The notes under the pieces were generated by a model. It was given only the letters and a program-made list of their open reading frames with translations, did no database searches and was not told the DNA's origin. This document shows positions 19,908 through 30,042 of a stretch of 64,000 nt of DNA, in pieces. Position numbers and translations under genes: made by a program. Position 1 is the first letter of the stretch, and every line of letters starts with the position of its first letter. The DNA is taken from positions 1 to 64,000 of the IMG/VR virus record IMGVR_UViG_3300025449_000010; one strand, written 5' to 3'. The DNA comes from a virus.

Positions 19908-21372
19908 GAAAGTCAGACTGCACAAGGAAGACCGCAATCCAGAGGGCGGTCTCAGTCAGAAGGGACGTGATAAGTATAACCGAGCAACAGGCTCACACCT
20001 GAAGCCTGGGGTCAAGGGTACGCCCAAGACTCCAGATGACTACCGGAGGAAGGGGAGTTTCCTGAGCAGGTTCTACGGCGTAGAGAAACTACCTCCACTG
20101 ACTAAACCCAATGGGAAGCCAACCAGACTAGCCCTGGCTGCTGCTGCCTGGGGGGAGCCTGTACCCAGGACTGAAGCCTCCGCCCGCCGCCTGGCTGCCA
20201 AGGGCAGGGCATTATTAGCTAAGTACAAGAGAATGAAGGAAAAACACAGTGAGCCCAGCGGTGCCGCCCCACTACAGCTACTGTCTCAGAACATGGTCCG
20301 TATCCCCCTGGGACTGAAGGGTCAGTGGTTTCATGATGAGTATGGCACTGTCAGGTTCGACGATGAGAAGTTCAGCAAGCTAATTCAGAACTACAACGAT
20401 GACGTACTCGGCTTCAAGCCCTACAGCACATACGGACACCTGGTAGATCCGCGTCACACTGTAGATGGCGAACTGAAGAAGGGGGAACTACGTGACCTAC
20501 AGGTGGATGGAGATATCCTCTACGGAGACTTCGAGGTCAACAATGAGACCTACCAGCTCCTATCTGAGGGACAGTATGAATACTCCAGTCCGGAGATCAT
20601 ACAGGACTTCATCGACAAGAATACAGGTGAAAATCGTGGACCCGTGCTCGTTCGCACAGCACTGACCAATGCCCCATTCCTGCCATTCGGTCAGGTGAAA
20701 ATTGAAATGCTGTCTCAGAGCGCACAAGCACGCCCACACGAACATATGACCTTTGCTATTAAATTAATACATGATGATGTGTCGAATACCCCTATGTCTA
20801 TTGATAATCTAGAGACCGGCTTCAACGAGACCGAGGCAGCTACTGAAGTACTGTCACAGTCCTCAGCTGAGGTTTTAACATCCAATCCTATTGCCGGCAG
20901 TGAACTTGTAGCCGATATCGAAGCTATTAAAGGCATTATCGGTGACCTAAGTACCAAGCTAGAGCAGTCTGAGTCCAGAAATAGTTCTCTCCTCAAGGAG
21001 CTCTCTGAAACTAAACAACTGGCACAGCAGTTTAGTACCCACGTTAGCAGAACTCAGGAAGAATTGTTACTCAACAGCCTCTCCGGTGCTGGCGTGCCTC
21101 CCGTATTTGTACAGCGCTTCTCGCAGTTACGTCGTTCTCTCCTCAACAGCAATGCGTCCTCACAGACCATTAAATTGTCTGTTCGCGGACAAGAGGTGGA
21201 CCGCAATGTTGTAGACGAAGTAGCTGCCCTCCTAGTAGATGCATTCAATGCCAATGAAGAAAGCCGCGTGATCACTGAGCCAGTCGGCGCCGCCCAATAT
21301 GCGGTAGCTGGCGATATCAATGAGCGTCTATCTCTCATGGCTAAACAACTCCGCGAAGCCGCACGTAAGTAG
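19897..21372 (+). CDS. Second Mu I-like protease fused to a scaffold domain
   Basis: 491 residues from a GTG with an AGGAGG site. Residues 1-85 form a basic domain (NPEGGLSQKGRDKYN) widely seen on phage head proteins. Residues 105-275 are a Mu gpI-like protease homologous to the upstream gene: both end in Y-x-Y-S-S-P-E-I followed by A-L-T-N-x-P-F-L. From about residue 320 the chain is Glu/Ser-rich and helical with a coiled coil near 345-390, typical of a scaffold region that is cleaved and lost at maturation. It sits directly before the capsid gene, as protease-scaffold fusions do. Confidence 0.75.
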   Translation: MKNKKVRLHKEDRNPEGGLSQKGRDKYNRATGSHLKPGVKGTPKTPDDYRRKGSFLSRFYGVEKLPPLTKPNGKPTRLALAAAAWGEPVPRTEASARRLAAKGRALLAKYKRMKEKHSEPSGAAPLQLLSQNMVRIPLGLKGQWFHDEYGTVRFDDEKFSKLIQNYNDDVLGFKPYSTYGHLVDPRHTVDGELKKGELRDLQVDGDILYGDFEVNNETYQLLSEGQYEYSSPEIIQDFIDKNTGENRGPVLVRTALTNAPFLPFGQVKIEMLSQSAQARPHEHMTFAIKLIHDDVSNTPMSIDNLETGFNETEAATEVLSQSSAEVLTSNPIAGSELVADIEAIKGIIGDLSTKLEQSESRNSSLLKELSETKQLAQQFSTHVSRTQEELLLNSLSGAGVPPVFVQRFSQLRRSLLNSNASSQTIKLSVRGQEVDRNVVDEVAALLVDAFNANEESRVITEPVGAAQYAVAGDINERLSLMAKQLREAARK

Positions 21373-21385
21373 AGGTCTATAACAC

Positions 21386-22717
21386 ATGGCATTCAATACT
21401 CCTCCCGATAGTTATTTACAGCCCTATATCAGTCCATGGACAGTCGTCAGTAGCAATACTGTACCTGGCGAACCTGTCCTACTAGAGCTCGCTAAGGCTC
21501 TCATGGCCACCAATGGTCAGACTCCACTGCTCAATATCTTCCCTGAAGAAATCATCCCTGAGCGTGTAGTAGTTATTCAGCAATCCTTCGAGGGTGTCGA
21601 TACAATCTTCCCCCTAGTTGAACCTGGTAAGCCTGACGTGGTTCTATCTGGTGAGAAAGGTGTAGTCCGTCAGATGATGGTCTCTCCTCTCTATATCAGA
21701 CAGTCTGCGTCCTTCAGCCCAGCCAAGATCAACTACGTACTCCGCGAGGGTACTGTATCAGATCGCAAGCCACCTGAGGAAATCATCCGTGAAGAGATGG
21801 ACCGCATGACCCGTGAGCATGCACTCACCTGGGATGTATATCGTTCCATGATGCTCCTGGGCGGTATTAACTACACAGATCCACGCACAGGTGTTGGAGC
21901 TCAGGTATCTGCACGTATTCCTGCCTGGAATATCTGGAGCTATAACAATACTGATGGCTACCAAGGACGCAATGAGGCTACCTTCTTCCGTTCCATTGTA
22001 GATAGCTACAGTACTGGTGGCAGCGGCACCCTATCTGGAATCTCCTGGGCACATCCTGATGCCGATGCAGTTAACTGTATTCGTCGCCTGGCTCGCTGGT
22101 TCGAGGTACAGAACAAGTCCCGCGTTACTCGCATCTACCTACACCCTGACCTATTGGAAATTCTCAACCTCAACTCACAGGTTCGCCTGGCTGAAGGTGG
22201 AGTTCTCTTCAATACCTATACAGGTAACCAAGACCCAATCAACATGACTGCCACGTCCCAACAGACAGTACCTCTGGTTGTTCCTGGCTCCGGGTTCGAT
22301 AGAGTGATGTCTAACGGGGTAGGAATCGGACCAACTGGACTCACCTCCATTGCTGGTATCCCAATCGAGACTGTACAGACTAAATTCAAGGATCCAGTAG
22401 ATGGTATCTGGAAATATGTATGGCCTAAGAATAAGGTCGTCCTAGTATCTGAGGTAGATCCACAGGGAACTGCTGAAGCTCCTGGACGTACTCAGTACTG
22501 TATAGGCGAGAATCTCAATGCCAATCCAGGACTATGGGTACGCATGAACGAAGAAACTCAGATTCCTGCTGCTCCTGGACGCTATGTTCAGATGGGTAAT
22601 GCAGGTATGCCATACCTCAAATATCCATACCGCGTTGCACAGGTCACAGTCGCCACAGTCGATGATATCAACAATCGTCTCGGTGTACTTCCAGATCTTG
22701 CATTCGGTTCTTACTAG
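21386..22717 (+). CDS. Major capsid protein (HK97 fold, probable)
   Basis: 443 residues following the protease-scaffold gene, with an AGAGG ribosome site. Length, position and content fit an HK97-type shell protein: an N-terminal arm; an extended beta region near residues 70-120; a long helix rich in Glu/Arg (EEIIREEMDRMTREHALTWD), as in the spine helix, near 130-150; and a beta-rich C-terminal half with the VTRIYLHPDLLEILN segment near 250. It lacks a clear N-terminal coiled-coil delta domain, consistent with the separate scaffold encoded upstream. Individual residues for subfamily assignment cannot be checked here. Confidence 0.8.
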   Translation: MAFNTPPDSYLQPYISPWTVVSSNTVPGEPVLLELAKALMATNGQTPLLNIFPEEIIPERVVVIQQSFEGVDTIFPLVEPGKPDVVLSGEKGVVRQMMVSPLYIRQSASFSPAKINYVLREGTVSDRKPPEEIIREEMDRMTREHALTWDVYRSMMLLGGINYTDPRTGVGAQVSARIPAWNIWSYNNTDGYQGRNEATFFRSIVDSYSTGGSGTLSGISWAHPDADAVNCIRRLARWFEVQNKSRVTRIYLHPDLLEILNLNSQVRLAEGGVLFNTYTGNQDPINMTATSQQTVPLVVPGSGFDRVMSNGVGIGPTGLTSIAGIPIETVQTKFKDPVDGIWKYVWPKNKVVLVSEVDPQGTAEAPGRTQYCIGENLNANPGLWVRMNEETQIPAAPGRYVQMGNAGMPYLKYPYRVAQVTVATVDDINNRLGVLPDLAFGSY

Positions 22718-22728
22718 GAGTCATTCTA

Positions 22729-23898
22729 ATGGGAATATTAAATTCACACCAGCTCCTAGCCGGAGCACGCAGATTCAACGTAAACGAGCCATACGTAATT
22801 GGTGGATTCGTTTCTCAGCCCGCAGTATCCATCGATGGAACTACCACTACCCTATTGAAGGTAGCCACAGGCAGTCAGATCGAATTCGATGGATTCACCG
22901 TCAATGCAGGTGCAGTCTCCTTCGACTTCTCTACCCTGCCTAATGTCCAGCCATCTACTCAGTACCTGGTAGCCGCTGTTCCAGCCTATTACGAGCCGCT
23001 GGATCAGACCACTGCAACAGGTCTTGGTCTCAACTACTACGTCTACAATAACCAGCTACAGGAAACCGTCCTGGTTCCCTTCATCAACCCAACCCTGGAA
23101 ACTCAGGTAGCCGCTGCTGGTGGCTATGCTGTCCTAGAACAGGCTGTATACAATGGAACAGCAACCACTGCTCAGCAGAACCTACTGTCTGCCTATGACG
23201 ATGCGATCCAGCATAGCTCAGATCCTCGTTACGTTGGACGTATGTTGCCCATCCGCACTGATACGTATGGATTGGTCATAGCGCAGGTACAGCCCCAGTC
23301 CAATGCCAGCTCCCAGGATGCAACTGTCGGCATGACTGCTGCTAACTTCGCAGCTCTCAAGGCCAGAGTTAACCTCTATCGTCAGAAGCTATCCTACACC
23401 AGAGCAGCAGCAATCACCAAGTATGAGACTGGAGCAATCACCTTCAAGATCTACAAGGCATACGGCTACACCAGTCAGGCTAATCAGCTAGCTCAGATTG
23501 GCGCTGTCCCAGTAGACCTAAGCCAGGCAACTCCATTCACATCTTCTTCTGCAGGTCTTACCTACTTCGAAGTGGTGGAGTACTACTATCCATCCTTCAT
23601 GCCCCTAGGTGAACAGGGTAATCGTCCAGCACTAGTTAACCTATTCACCAATAAGGAGTTGTCCACGCTGGGACGTCTAGACACCATCTATTTCGGTGGT
23701 AACTTCGACAGCAGCCGCCTGAATCGCTATCAGCGTGCTCGTCTGACTAAGTTAGCAGATCCTGTCCTGCTCTGTGAGGTAGTAACCAGCTCAGCAGTTA
23801 ACGGCAGTGGTATTCCAACCAGTGTATCCCTGGTATCTGGCGTATCCTATGAAGGTCTGGTTCCCAATACTGGAGCTAATCCTCCATTCCCATGGTAG
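22729..23898 (+). CDS. Probable head-associated structural protein
   Basis: 389 residues, ATG preceded by AGGAG that overlaps the capsid gene's stop. The sequence is rich in Ala, Thr, Tyr and Gln with alternating strands and lacks charged clusters, typical of a surface or decoration protein. Its first 15 residues (MGILNSHQLLAGARRFNVN) and position immediately after the capsid gene suggest a capsid cement or head-completion role. No family recognised. Confidence 0.65.
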   Translation: MGILNSHQLLAGARRFNVNEPYVIGGFVSQPAVSIDGTTTTLLKVATGSQIEFDGFTVNAGAVSFDFSTLPNVQPSTQYLVAAVPAYYEPLDQTTATGLGLNYYVYNNQLQETVLVPFINPTLETQVAAAGGYAVLEQAVYNGTATTAQQNLLSAYDDAIQHSSDPRYVGRMLPIRTDTYGLVIAQVQPQSNASSQDATVGMTAANFAALKARVNLYRQKLSYTRAAAITKYETGAITFKIYKAYGYTSQANQLAQIGAVPVDLSQATPFTSSSAGLTYFEVVEYYYPSFMPLGEQGNRPALVNLFTNKELSTLGRLDTIYFGGNFDSSRLNRYQRARLTKLADPVLLCEVVTSSAVNGSGIPTSVSLVSGVSYEGLVPNTGANPPFPW

Positions 23899-24010
23899 TG
23901 AGATAGATTCCAGTCGGTGTATCCATACCAACTGGGAGCTCACATACCAGCTGAACAATATATTCCCTGGGTTCTCCGGGGAATATTCTACAAATACTCC
24001 TATTAATAAT

Positions 24011-24550
24011 ATGACTGTCAGACTACTAGCTCAGGCACCCTTCAACTACAGCTATAAAAGTAAGGTTCGTCACTTCCTGACAGGCGATTCCTACCATCTC
24101 AACCCCGATGTGCCTGATGAGAAGGCAGAATTAGAATATGTATTGTCCCCACACTTCCCCCACAGGGAGTATATCTATCTATTCGAGCATCCATTTATCG
24201 CAAGCTATCAGGCTGAAATCAACAAGTCCATCTATCTAGACCCCGCACCGTCTGCAGCGGCTGCCAGCGAATATGTACCTGCAGTAGAGTCAGCCACTCC
24301 CAACGAACCAACCCATGAGCTCACATCTGAGCTGAATGTAGTTCCCCAGGCTGAGGCAGAATCAGCTGAGGAAATAGCGGTGCCGCCTGAGAATGCCCCA
24401 ATCGATAGATTCAATGAGTTGTCATCCCTGACTGTCAAGCAGCTCAGAGAATTGGCAGGCACCCTGGGTATTGAATATAGATCTAAGCAACTGACCATCG
24501 AAGAAATCATCGCTAGGGAAGCCAATGGCGATTCATCCCAGAACGGTTGA
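24011..24550 (+). CDS. Head/neck protein with C-terminal SAP/HeH-like motif
   Basis: 179 residues from the ATG at 24011. The frame is open back to an ATG at 23807 and the stretch after 23899 reads like real protein, but the only upstream ATGs lie inside the previous gene; the start is uncertain. Residues 75-130 are a flexible Ala/Glu/Pro-rich linker. The last 40 (LTVKQLRELAGTLGIEYRSK) fit a helix-extended-helix of the SAP/HeH/Rho-N kind, common in small phage head-completion proteins near the portal and usually nucleic-acid binding. It overlaps the next gene by 26 bases. Confidence 0.6.
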   Translation: MTVRLLAQAPFNYSYKSKVRHFLTGDSYHLNPDVPDEKAELEYVLSPHFPHREYIYLFEHPFIASYQAEINKSIYLDPAPSAAAASEYVPAVESATPNEPTHELTSELNVVPQAEAESAEEIAVPPENAPIDRFNELSSLTVKQLRELAGTLGIEYRSKQLTIEEIIAREANGDSSQNG

Positions 24551-26540
24551 CAATAACTACCTCTTCATGGTTGCCATCTCCAGCCTACTGCTGGCCAGTA
24601 AGGTCAAAGCAAATGGAGATGGTACCTTTACTGTAGACAGTGCCTTCCAGACCAACGTCACTCAGATATGTCAATATCAATCAGACCCAGAGATATGTCT
24701 GATACTGAGCTCAGCCCGCAATAAGGAAGGAGTATATGTCCTCGGAGGCAGGGTAACCAGTCTCTACATAGATGAGGGAAATACCCGGGAGGCTAATCTG
24801 ACCAGGGTACTGTATAGCTCAATATTCAATCCTGGACTGACCAGAGTATCTGCCATGCTGACAGCAGCTACCCTGATAGGTCAGATTCCACTGGAGGGTG
24901 ATATTAAGTTCTTCTCCCTGTCCAATGAACTCCGCAAACAGGCACTACATGAGCTGGATATGCTGATCGAGCAGATAGCTGATACCCCAGTCACTGAGCC
25001 TGAGGAGGAGAAGGAACGTGCCTCTGTATACCTGGCACTGGAGTTAAATCCCCTCTCAGCTCAGAACACGGCATCCAATGCTGACCTGCGTCCTGAAAAT
25101 TTCACACTGGGCAAGGCTGGACAACCTGTAATAGGCGTCAAGACCTACAGCGGCATAACACTGCAGCCAGGTGAGAGTCTGACCACTGAGGTGTTCATCA
25201 CCAGCAGGGGTCCTGACTATGGAGAATACTTCGATCAGACCCTGACGCTGGCACAGAATACTCAGCCAGTCTACACGCTGACCAACCCAGCCTTACCCTA
25301 CAATGCCACCAACAACCCCTACATAGTCAATACTCAGGTACTGACTGTCAGTCCATCTGACATAGCCCTGGCACTTTCCAGTCAGATTAATAATCTCTCA
25401 CTCAATGCCAGCACTGCAGGTATCGCCAATATCATGTCAGCCGCCAGCAGTGGTGGTCAGCAGTCATACCCATGGCAGAGATCCATAGAGGGTTTCTGGA
25501 CTGACAGCAATATAGCCACAGCAGTCAGCTACTACAAGACTGTACCCAACACAGTAACAACTGTAGACCAATACCTGACTGCAGCAGATACCTCCATCAC
25601 TGCCACCGCCACTGCCAACGGTGTCACACCAGATCTCCCTGGGTACGGCATCGTTCGGTCTGGAAACGTCATGACAGACATCATGGAGCTGAAACTGGCA
25701 CCCCGCAGGGTTGGCGGACATTCAGTCAGTGAGATGATCTCAATATACCCAATGCAGATCAGCCGTGCCGCCACCTCTGCAGTGGGAACACTGCCTGCTC
25801 TTCCAGCCTATAGCAACACTGTCTCTGACCTGATAATGGGATCAGGCAGTGACTACACCAATCTACTGGCTAATCGCCCTGTCAGCGTGATACTGGGAGT
25901 AGACAATAAGAACCTGGAGGAACATAAGGAATTTCCCTACGATACCTTCTATTTCAATTCAACCAGTAGCAGCGGTAGCGGAACCATAACCTATAGGATA
26001 ACCTCACAGGCTGAACCAGGCGTCACCTACACCACTCCCACCTTCACATGGGACAGCGCAGTCAATACCCGGGTAGAGACAGTAGCGGCACAGGCTCTCT
26101 GGTCACATATGAGTACCAGACTGACCAATGTCGATCCAGATCTGCCCTATGAGGATGTCGTTGGTCTCTACGCTGCCCCGCATGCTATTCAGATAATAGC
26201 CTGGCGTGGTAGCACTGTCATAGCTCCCAACTTCCAACTCAAGGTAGTAGTCGATATTGTCAGCGTACCTGCAGGTATACAGGTAGCTACAGGAGATGTC
26301 AATCGCATCAAACCCAATTCACTCTGGGGCAGTCATGCCTCAGTATCAGTCGAATATCAGGCTAAACGTATGTCCCTAGAGGGTAATAAGAAGGATGATG
26401 ATGTCAATGAGCTGATCAAGGCTCCTGACGTCACAGCTAAGACCATTAAACCCCGCAAGATGCGCTCCAATAAGTTTCAGGCTGCCCTAGACAGGATTGA
26501 GAGAACTGAGATGCAGAAGAATCAATATGATCTCTACTAG
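24525..26540 (+). CDS. Large hypothetical structural protein
   Basis: 671 residues of unknown family. The first 150 residues are helical with hydrophobic stretches. Residues 165-390 are Asn/Thr/Ser-rich and beta-like. The last 70 are basic (KTIKPRKMRSNKFQAALDR), which could contact DNA or the head interior. The ATG lies in the end of the previous gene after a GGGAA site. Position between capsid-associated genes and the sheath suggests a head-neck or tail-completion protein. Confidence 0.6.
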   Translation: MAIHPRTVDNNYLFMVAISSLLLASKVKANGDGTFTVDSAFQTNVTQICQYQSDPEICLILSSARNKEGVYVLGGRVTSLYIDEGNTREANLTRVLYSSIFNPGLTRVSAMLTAATLIGQIPLEGDIKFFSLSNELRKQALHELDMLIEQIADTPVTEPEEEKERASVYLALELNPLSAQNTASNADLRPENFTLGKAGQPVIGVKTYSGITLQPGESLTTEVFITSRGPDYGEYFDQTLTLAQNTQPVYTLTNPALPYNATNNPYIVNTQVLTVSPSDIALALSSQINNLSLNASTAGIANIMSAASSGGQQSYPWQRSIEGFWTDSNIATAVSYYKTVPNTVTTVDQYLTAADTSITATATANGVTPDLPGYGIVRSGNVMTDIMELKLAPRRVGGHSVSEMISIYPMQISRAATSAVGTLPALPAYSNTVSDLIMGSGSDYTNLLANRPVSVILGVDNKNLEEHKEFPYDTFYFNSTSSSGSGTITYRITSQAEPGVTYTTPTFTWDSAVNTRVETVAAQALWSHMSTRLTNVDPDLPYEDVVGLYAAPHAIQIIAWRGSTVIAPNFQLKVVVDIVSVPAGIQVATGDVNRIKPNSLWGSHASVSVEYQAKRMSLEGNKKDDDVNELIKAPDVTAKTIKPRKMRSNKFQAALDRIERTEMQKNQYDLY

Positions 26541-26549
26541 GGGTATGCA

Positions 26550-27299
26550 GTGACAATATCTAACCTGGTCACACCATCTGCCTACTACATAGCCAGACTA
26601 CTGCAGCTATACCTGGTCTCCCATCCCCTCTTCTATAATCCGCTGGTCACCAATGGAGCCACAGGAACAGCAGTGGGTATAGACGCCTGGCGACTATACG
26701 AGGGCTTTCCTGTGAACAGCAATATCTTCTACTGCACAATCACCCCACATAGTCTGAGTGAACCTGCCCATCCGCGTTCCAGCAATGTGACCTCTCACTA
26801 TACTCCATACAATCTAGGTAAAAATGGTTACGATGAGGTCGTCTACTTCACCAAGGTTGCCTTCGACTACCTCTACCCGATATCTCCTGGCGACTACATA
26901 GATACCTACAGCGCGCCAGTTATTCGAAACTGGAATGATACGCAGAATCATCCAGACCCCACAGTACCGCTCAGCGGTGCCGCCACCACCTCAGTTGAAT
27001 ACAACCCCATTATAGAGGTTATCTCAGAATACCTGGAGGTAACTCGCCTTGCCATAAATGATAAGGATCAGCAGCGATTCTATCTACCATACATCAATGT
27101 CAAGAGTATCCAATGCACCCACAGTGCCCTACTGACAGGTGACTGGGATAAAGATAAGAACCTAATCCTGCAACGTGGATACGTGATGATAGAAACCACT
27201 GCCTACGTACCCAGACAGTGGAGACCAGCACCAGCACCGCCTGACGATATCAAGGTAGAGATACGTACCTCTCCTCCTGGAACGCTGTACACAGGTTAG
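26550..27299 (+). CDS. Hypothetical neck/tail-completion protein
   Basis: 249 residues with a GTG start 9 bases after the preceding stop, with AGGGG upstream. It is rich in Tyr, Pro and Asn, with no membrane segment. It is the last gene before the sheath and is followed by a 69-base gap, so it ends the head/neck unit. Head-tail joining or tail-terminator proteins commonly occupy this place and size, but no motif proves it. Confidence 0.55.
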   Translation: MTISNLVTPSAYYIARLLQLYLVSHPLFYNPLVTNGATGTAVGIDAWRLYEGFPVNSNIFYCTITPHSLSEPAHPRSSNVTSHYTPYNLGKNGYDEVVYFTKVAFDYLYPISPGDYIDTYSAPVIRNWNDTQNHPDPTVPLSGAATTSVEYNPIIEVISEYLEVTRLAINDKDQQRFYLPYINVKSIQCTHSALLTGDWDKDKNLILQRGYVMIETTAYVPRQWRPAPAPPDDIKVEIRTSPPGTLYTG

Positions 27300-27368
27300 C
27301 CCACAGTAACCTAATACATACATGCTTTAATAATTTATCTGGATAATCATCCGAAGAAAGAAAGAAAT
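27300..27368 (+). promoter_or_regulatory. Leader region before tail sheath gene
   Basis: 69 AT-rich bases in an otherwise gapless run. It contains TTTAATAATTTATC, a possible -10 region, and a purine-rich GAAGAAAGAAAG directly before the sheath ATG that can act as ribosome site. Together with the terminator at 31109-31136 it would delimit a separate high-level sheath/tube transcript. Confidence 0.4.
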
Positions 27369-30032
27369 ATGGCTACAATTCCTTCAGTAAATTTTATAGA
27401 GCAGGCTTCGTCTACCCAACCAATTCAAACTGGTGTTCGTAACAGAGTTCTAGTAATTGGTGAGTTTGACAGAGGCCCCCTTGGTCCTACTTATATTGGC
27501 GGCGCTTCTGACTTTGCTGTCCGATATGGAGCTGACCCCACTAACAACGGTTCTCTAGGTGTACAGGCAATACTAGATCAAGGAGCAGTCAATATAGCTG
27601 CCCTACGTGTAATAGGTAATGAAAGACGTGCCTATGGTCAATTTAACATTACAGGAGTTGCCACCAGTGCTCCAGGCACAAACTATGATAGTCAGCAATT
27701 AAGTCTATTAGCCAGCACTATTGGCAATGTAGTTCCTAACTTAAACACAGTACTTCGTACTGATATTGAAGCCTCAGGACGTTATACAGGGTCTACCAGT
27801 AGCGTCTATAACTTCTACGTAGCCACTAACTTCAACTCCACAGCAGTGACTGGCTATGTTCTCAAGGCTGCAGTTGGATCTACTCCAGCAGTAACTGTCA
27901 ATATTCCTGCCAATAGCTGGCTGTTGACCTATGTAAATAATGATCCAGACGCAGGTCAACTCAGCTCCAGTGATTTTGTAGGTGCAACTAACTATATCCT
28001 AGTTACAGCTCCCAGTAATCTGGCCTCAGCTCCACTGAGTGTAGCCACCACCGTATATGGAGTTAATGCCACCTATCCTACACCGACTTCTGGAGGTATT
28101 GATGGGCTTGGCTTAACGTTGGGATTCAGTATTCAGACTTCTCTAGATCTAGTTCAAGGTCAGATATTCAGCGTAACTGCATCTAATTTTAATTCACTAT
28201 TCACCCCTATTAAAGTAGTTCCTAACACTACTAATGAGGTTCTTTTTAACCTTATTCAGTCTAATTGGCAGAATACTGGACCAATTGGAAATATATCTCT
28301 AGCATCCAGTAGTCATAGCAATGGTTACATATATGCAAGTAACAGATATCCAGGACAATATGGTAACAACCTGAGCTACAGTCTTCAATTTGCAGTTCCA
28401 GATGGGACAGTTAAAGCCTCAGTTACATCTACCTATACAGCAGCAACTGGTAACACTGCAGCTAGCTATACATTGACATTGGCTAATACATCTCTAACTC
28501 AATATATCCGACCAGGAGCTACTGTCTCAGATGGCGGCACTAATATTAACATTAATGCTCCGACAGTTACCTCAATTAACTCTGCAACTGGAGTAATTAC
28601 ACTCTCTGGAGGATTGACTGCCTCCATAAGCACAGCCTTCGCAGTTACCTTCACCAACACCAGCGGACTTAGCATTGCACAGGTTAATGCTAATAATAAC
28701 GGTTTTTCAACTTTTACCAGCGGTATTGACGGACCTAAATATGCAACTAGAGACCTATACAATATTCAGGGTATAAAACTTATAACCTTGATAGCAGTAT
28801 CTCCTGGTATATGGGCTAATGACCTAAGCATATCCATTACTAACGCCTCTAATCCAGGACAATTTATTATTAACATTGTTGATAACAATGCTAATAATTT
28901 TAATCCACCACTAAATGCAGAATCATTTACAGTTAATATCAGTAATTTTAGTCAAACTGATGGTAGCTTAATTGATTTAAATGGTTCTAATTACATCAGA
29001 GGATTCTTTGTTCCCTATTTAACTAACGGAACTAATTATACTGCATCTCTGATATACGACTGGCCTCAGAGATTATTACCGCCAATAGCTTCAATCAGAG
29101 ATACTCTAGATTTAGCTAATCCTGTAAACTATGGAAAAACTATTCTTACCAATTTTAATTTACAAAACGGTAATAATGGTCCTATTATTCAGAACAGCGA
29201 TTACTACGCGGCCATAGATCAGTCCTATAAAATACCTGTTCATATCATAGTAACTCCAGGCGTTACAGATATAGGGGTACAGTCGGCATTGATTGCGCAT
29301 TGTGAAGCTAGCACTGAATTAGAGCAGCTACGTGTATGTATATTACAGGCTCCTAGATTTTTAAAACCTGAGCAAGCCAAGGCGATTACCTCTTCATTAT
29401 CCTCAGCTCGCGCTGTAATGGTAGTAGGTTGGGGTACCTATAGAGGTTCTGCTCTAGATTACGGTAACTACAATTTACCTTTAGATTCTGTCTTAGCAGG
29501 TAGATTAAGTGCGTTGCCCTTTTACGTTAATACAGCAGCTAGAAGATCTTCAGGTCCAATTGGCTCTATATATGCCTGCGATACGGATCCATATGCGACC
29601 TATAGCCAACTACAGGTCTACGCAGCAGCTAATTTAGAAGTAGTAGCAAGAGATCCCAGTACTCAAGGTTATTATTTCTTCACAGGAGCATCGCTCTCTC
29701 CTAGTCCAGATTTAAACCACATAAGTTATCGAAGAGCCTATGACATAATCAGAATGGATTTGTATGATAACCTGCAAACATACAAATCAGAACCTCTGAC
29801 ATCTACTCTGGTAACTTTGGTAACTGGAGCAATCAATGCCTATATGAACAATAAGCTTAATTCTGGACAAATAGCTTATTTCAATAATAGTAGTACTAGC
29901 GTCAACGCAGGTAATACTCCAAATACATTGGCAGTTTCATTTAGTTTTGCACCGTTAGGTTCTGCTGATTCTATTACGGTGTATATACAACGTGATGCCA
30001 GTGGTCAGTTTATAAATTCATCTTCAAGATAG
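27369..30032 (+). CDS. Tail sheath protein
   Basis: 887 residues, longer than T4 gp18 (659). The N-terminus (VNFIEQASSTQPIQTGVR ... GEFDRGPLGP) is the typical sheath opening, with the follow-on phrase about an alanine-rich region and RVIGNE. The C-terminal third holds the conserved core: a block near residue 640 (ILQAPRFLKPEQAKAI), then YRRAYDIIRMDLYDNLQTYKS and the final beta-strand pair that interlocks neighbouring subunits. The middle (residues 100-450) is a long Ser/Thr/Asn-rich beta insertion, probably exposed decoration. The sheath contracts to drive the tube through the envelope. Codon use is more AT-rich than the baseplate operon. Confidence 0.9.
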   Translation: MATIPSVNFIEQASSTQPIQTGVRNRVLVIGEFDRGPLGPTYIGGASDFAVRYGADPTNNGSLGVQAILDQGAVNIAALRVIGNERRAYGQFNITGVATSAPGTNYDSQQLSLLASTIGNVVPNLNTVLRTDIEASGRYTGSTSSVYNFYVATNFNSTAVTGYVLKAAVGSTPAVTVNIPANSWLLTYVNNDPDAGQLSSSDFVGATNYILVTAPSNLASAPLSVATTVYGVNATYPTPTSGGIDGLGLTLGFSIQTSLDLVQGQIFSVTASNFNSLFTPIKVVPNTTNEVLFNLIQSNWQNTGPIGNISLASSSHSNGYIYASNRYPGQYGNNLSYSLQFAVPDGTVKASVTSTYTAATGNTAASYTLTLANTSLTQYIRPGATVSDGGTNININAPTVTSINSATGVITLSGGLTASISTAFAVTFTNTSGLSIAQVNANNNGFSTFTSGIDGPKYATRDLYNIQGIKLITLIAVSPGIWANDLSISITNASNPGQFIINIVDNNANNFNPPLNAESFTVNISNFSQTDGSLIDLNGSNYIRGFFVPYLTNGTNYTASLIYDWPQRLLPPIASIRDTLDLANPVNYGKTILTNFNLQNGNNGPIIQNSDYYAAIDQSYKIPVHIIVTPGVTDIGVQSALIAHCEASTELEQLRVCILQAPRFLKPEQAKAITSSLSSARAVMVVGWGTYRGSALDYGNYNLPLDSVLAGRLSALPFYVNTAARRSSGPIGSIYACDTDPYATYSQLQVYAAANLEVVARDPSTQGYYFFTGASLSPSPDLNHISYRRAYDIIRMDLYDNLQTYKSEPLTSTLVTLVTGAINAYMNNKLNSGQIAYFNNSSTSVNAGNTPNTLAVSFSFAPLGSADSITVYIQRDASGQFINSSSR

Positions 30033-30042
30033 GAAAAAATAC

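Noticed and set aside
19209-19937. 242-codon minus-strand frame opposite the first protease
   Set aside because: Antisense shadow of a clearly recognisable protease; its composition (His/Leu/Val-rich) has no domain pattern.
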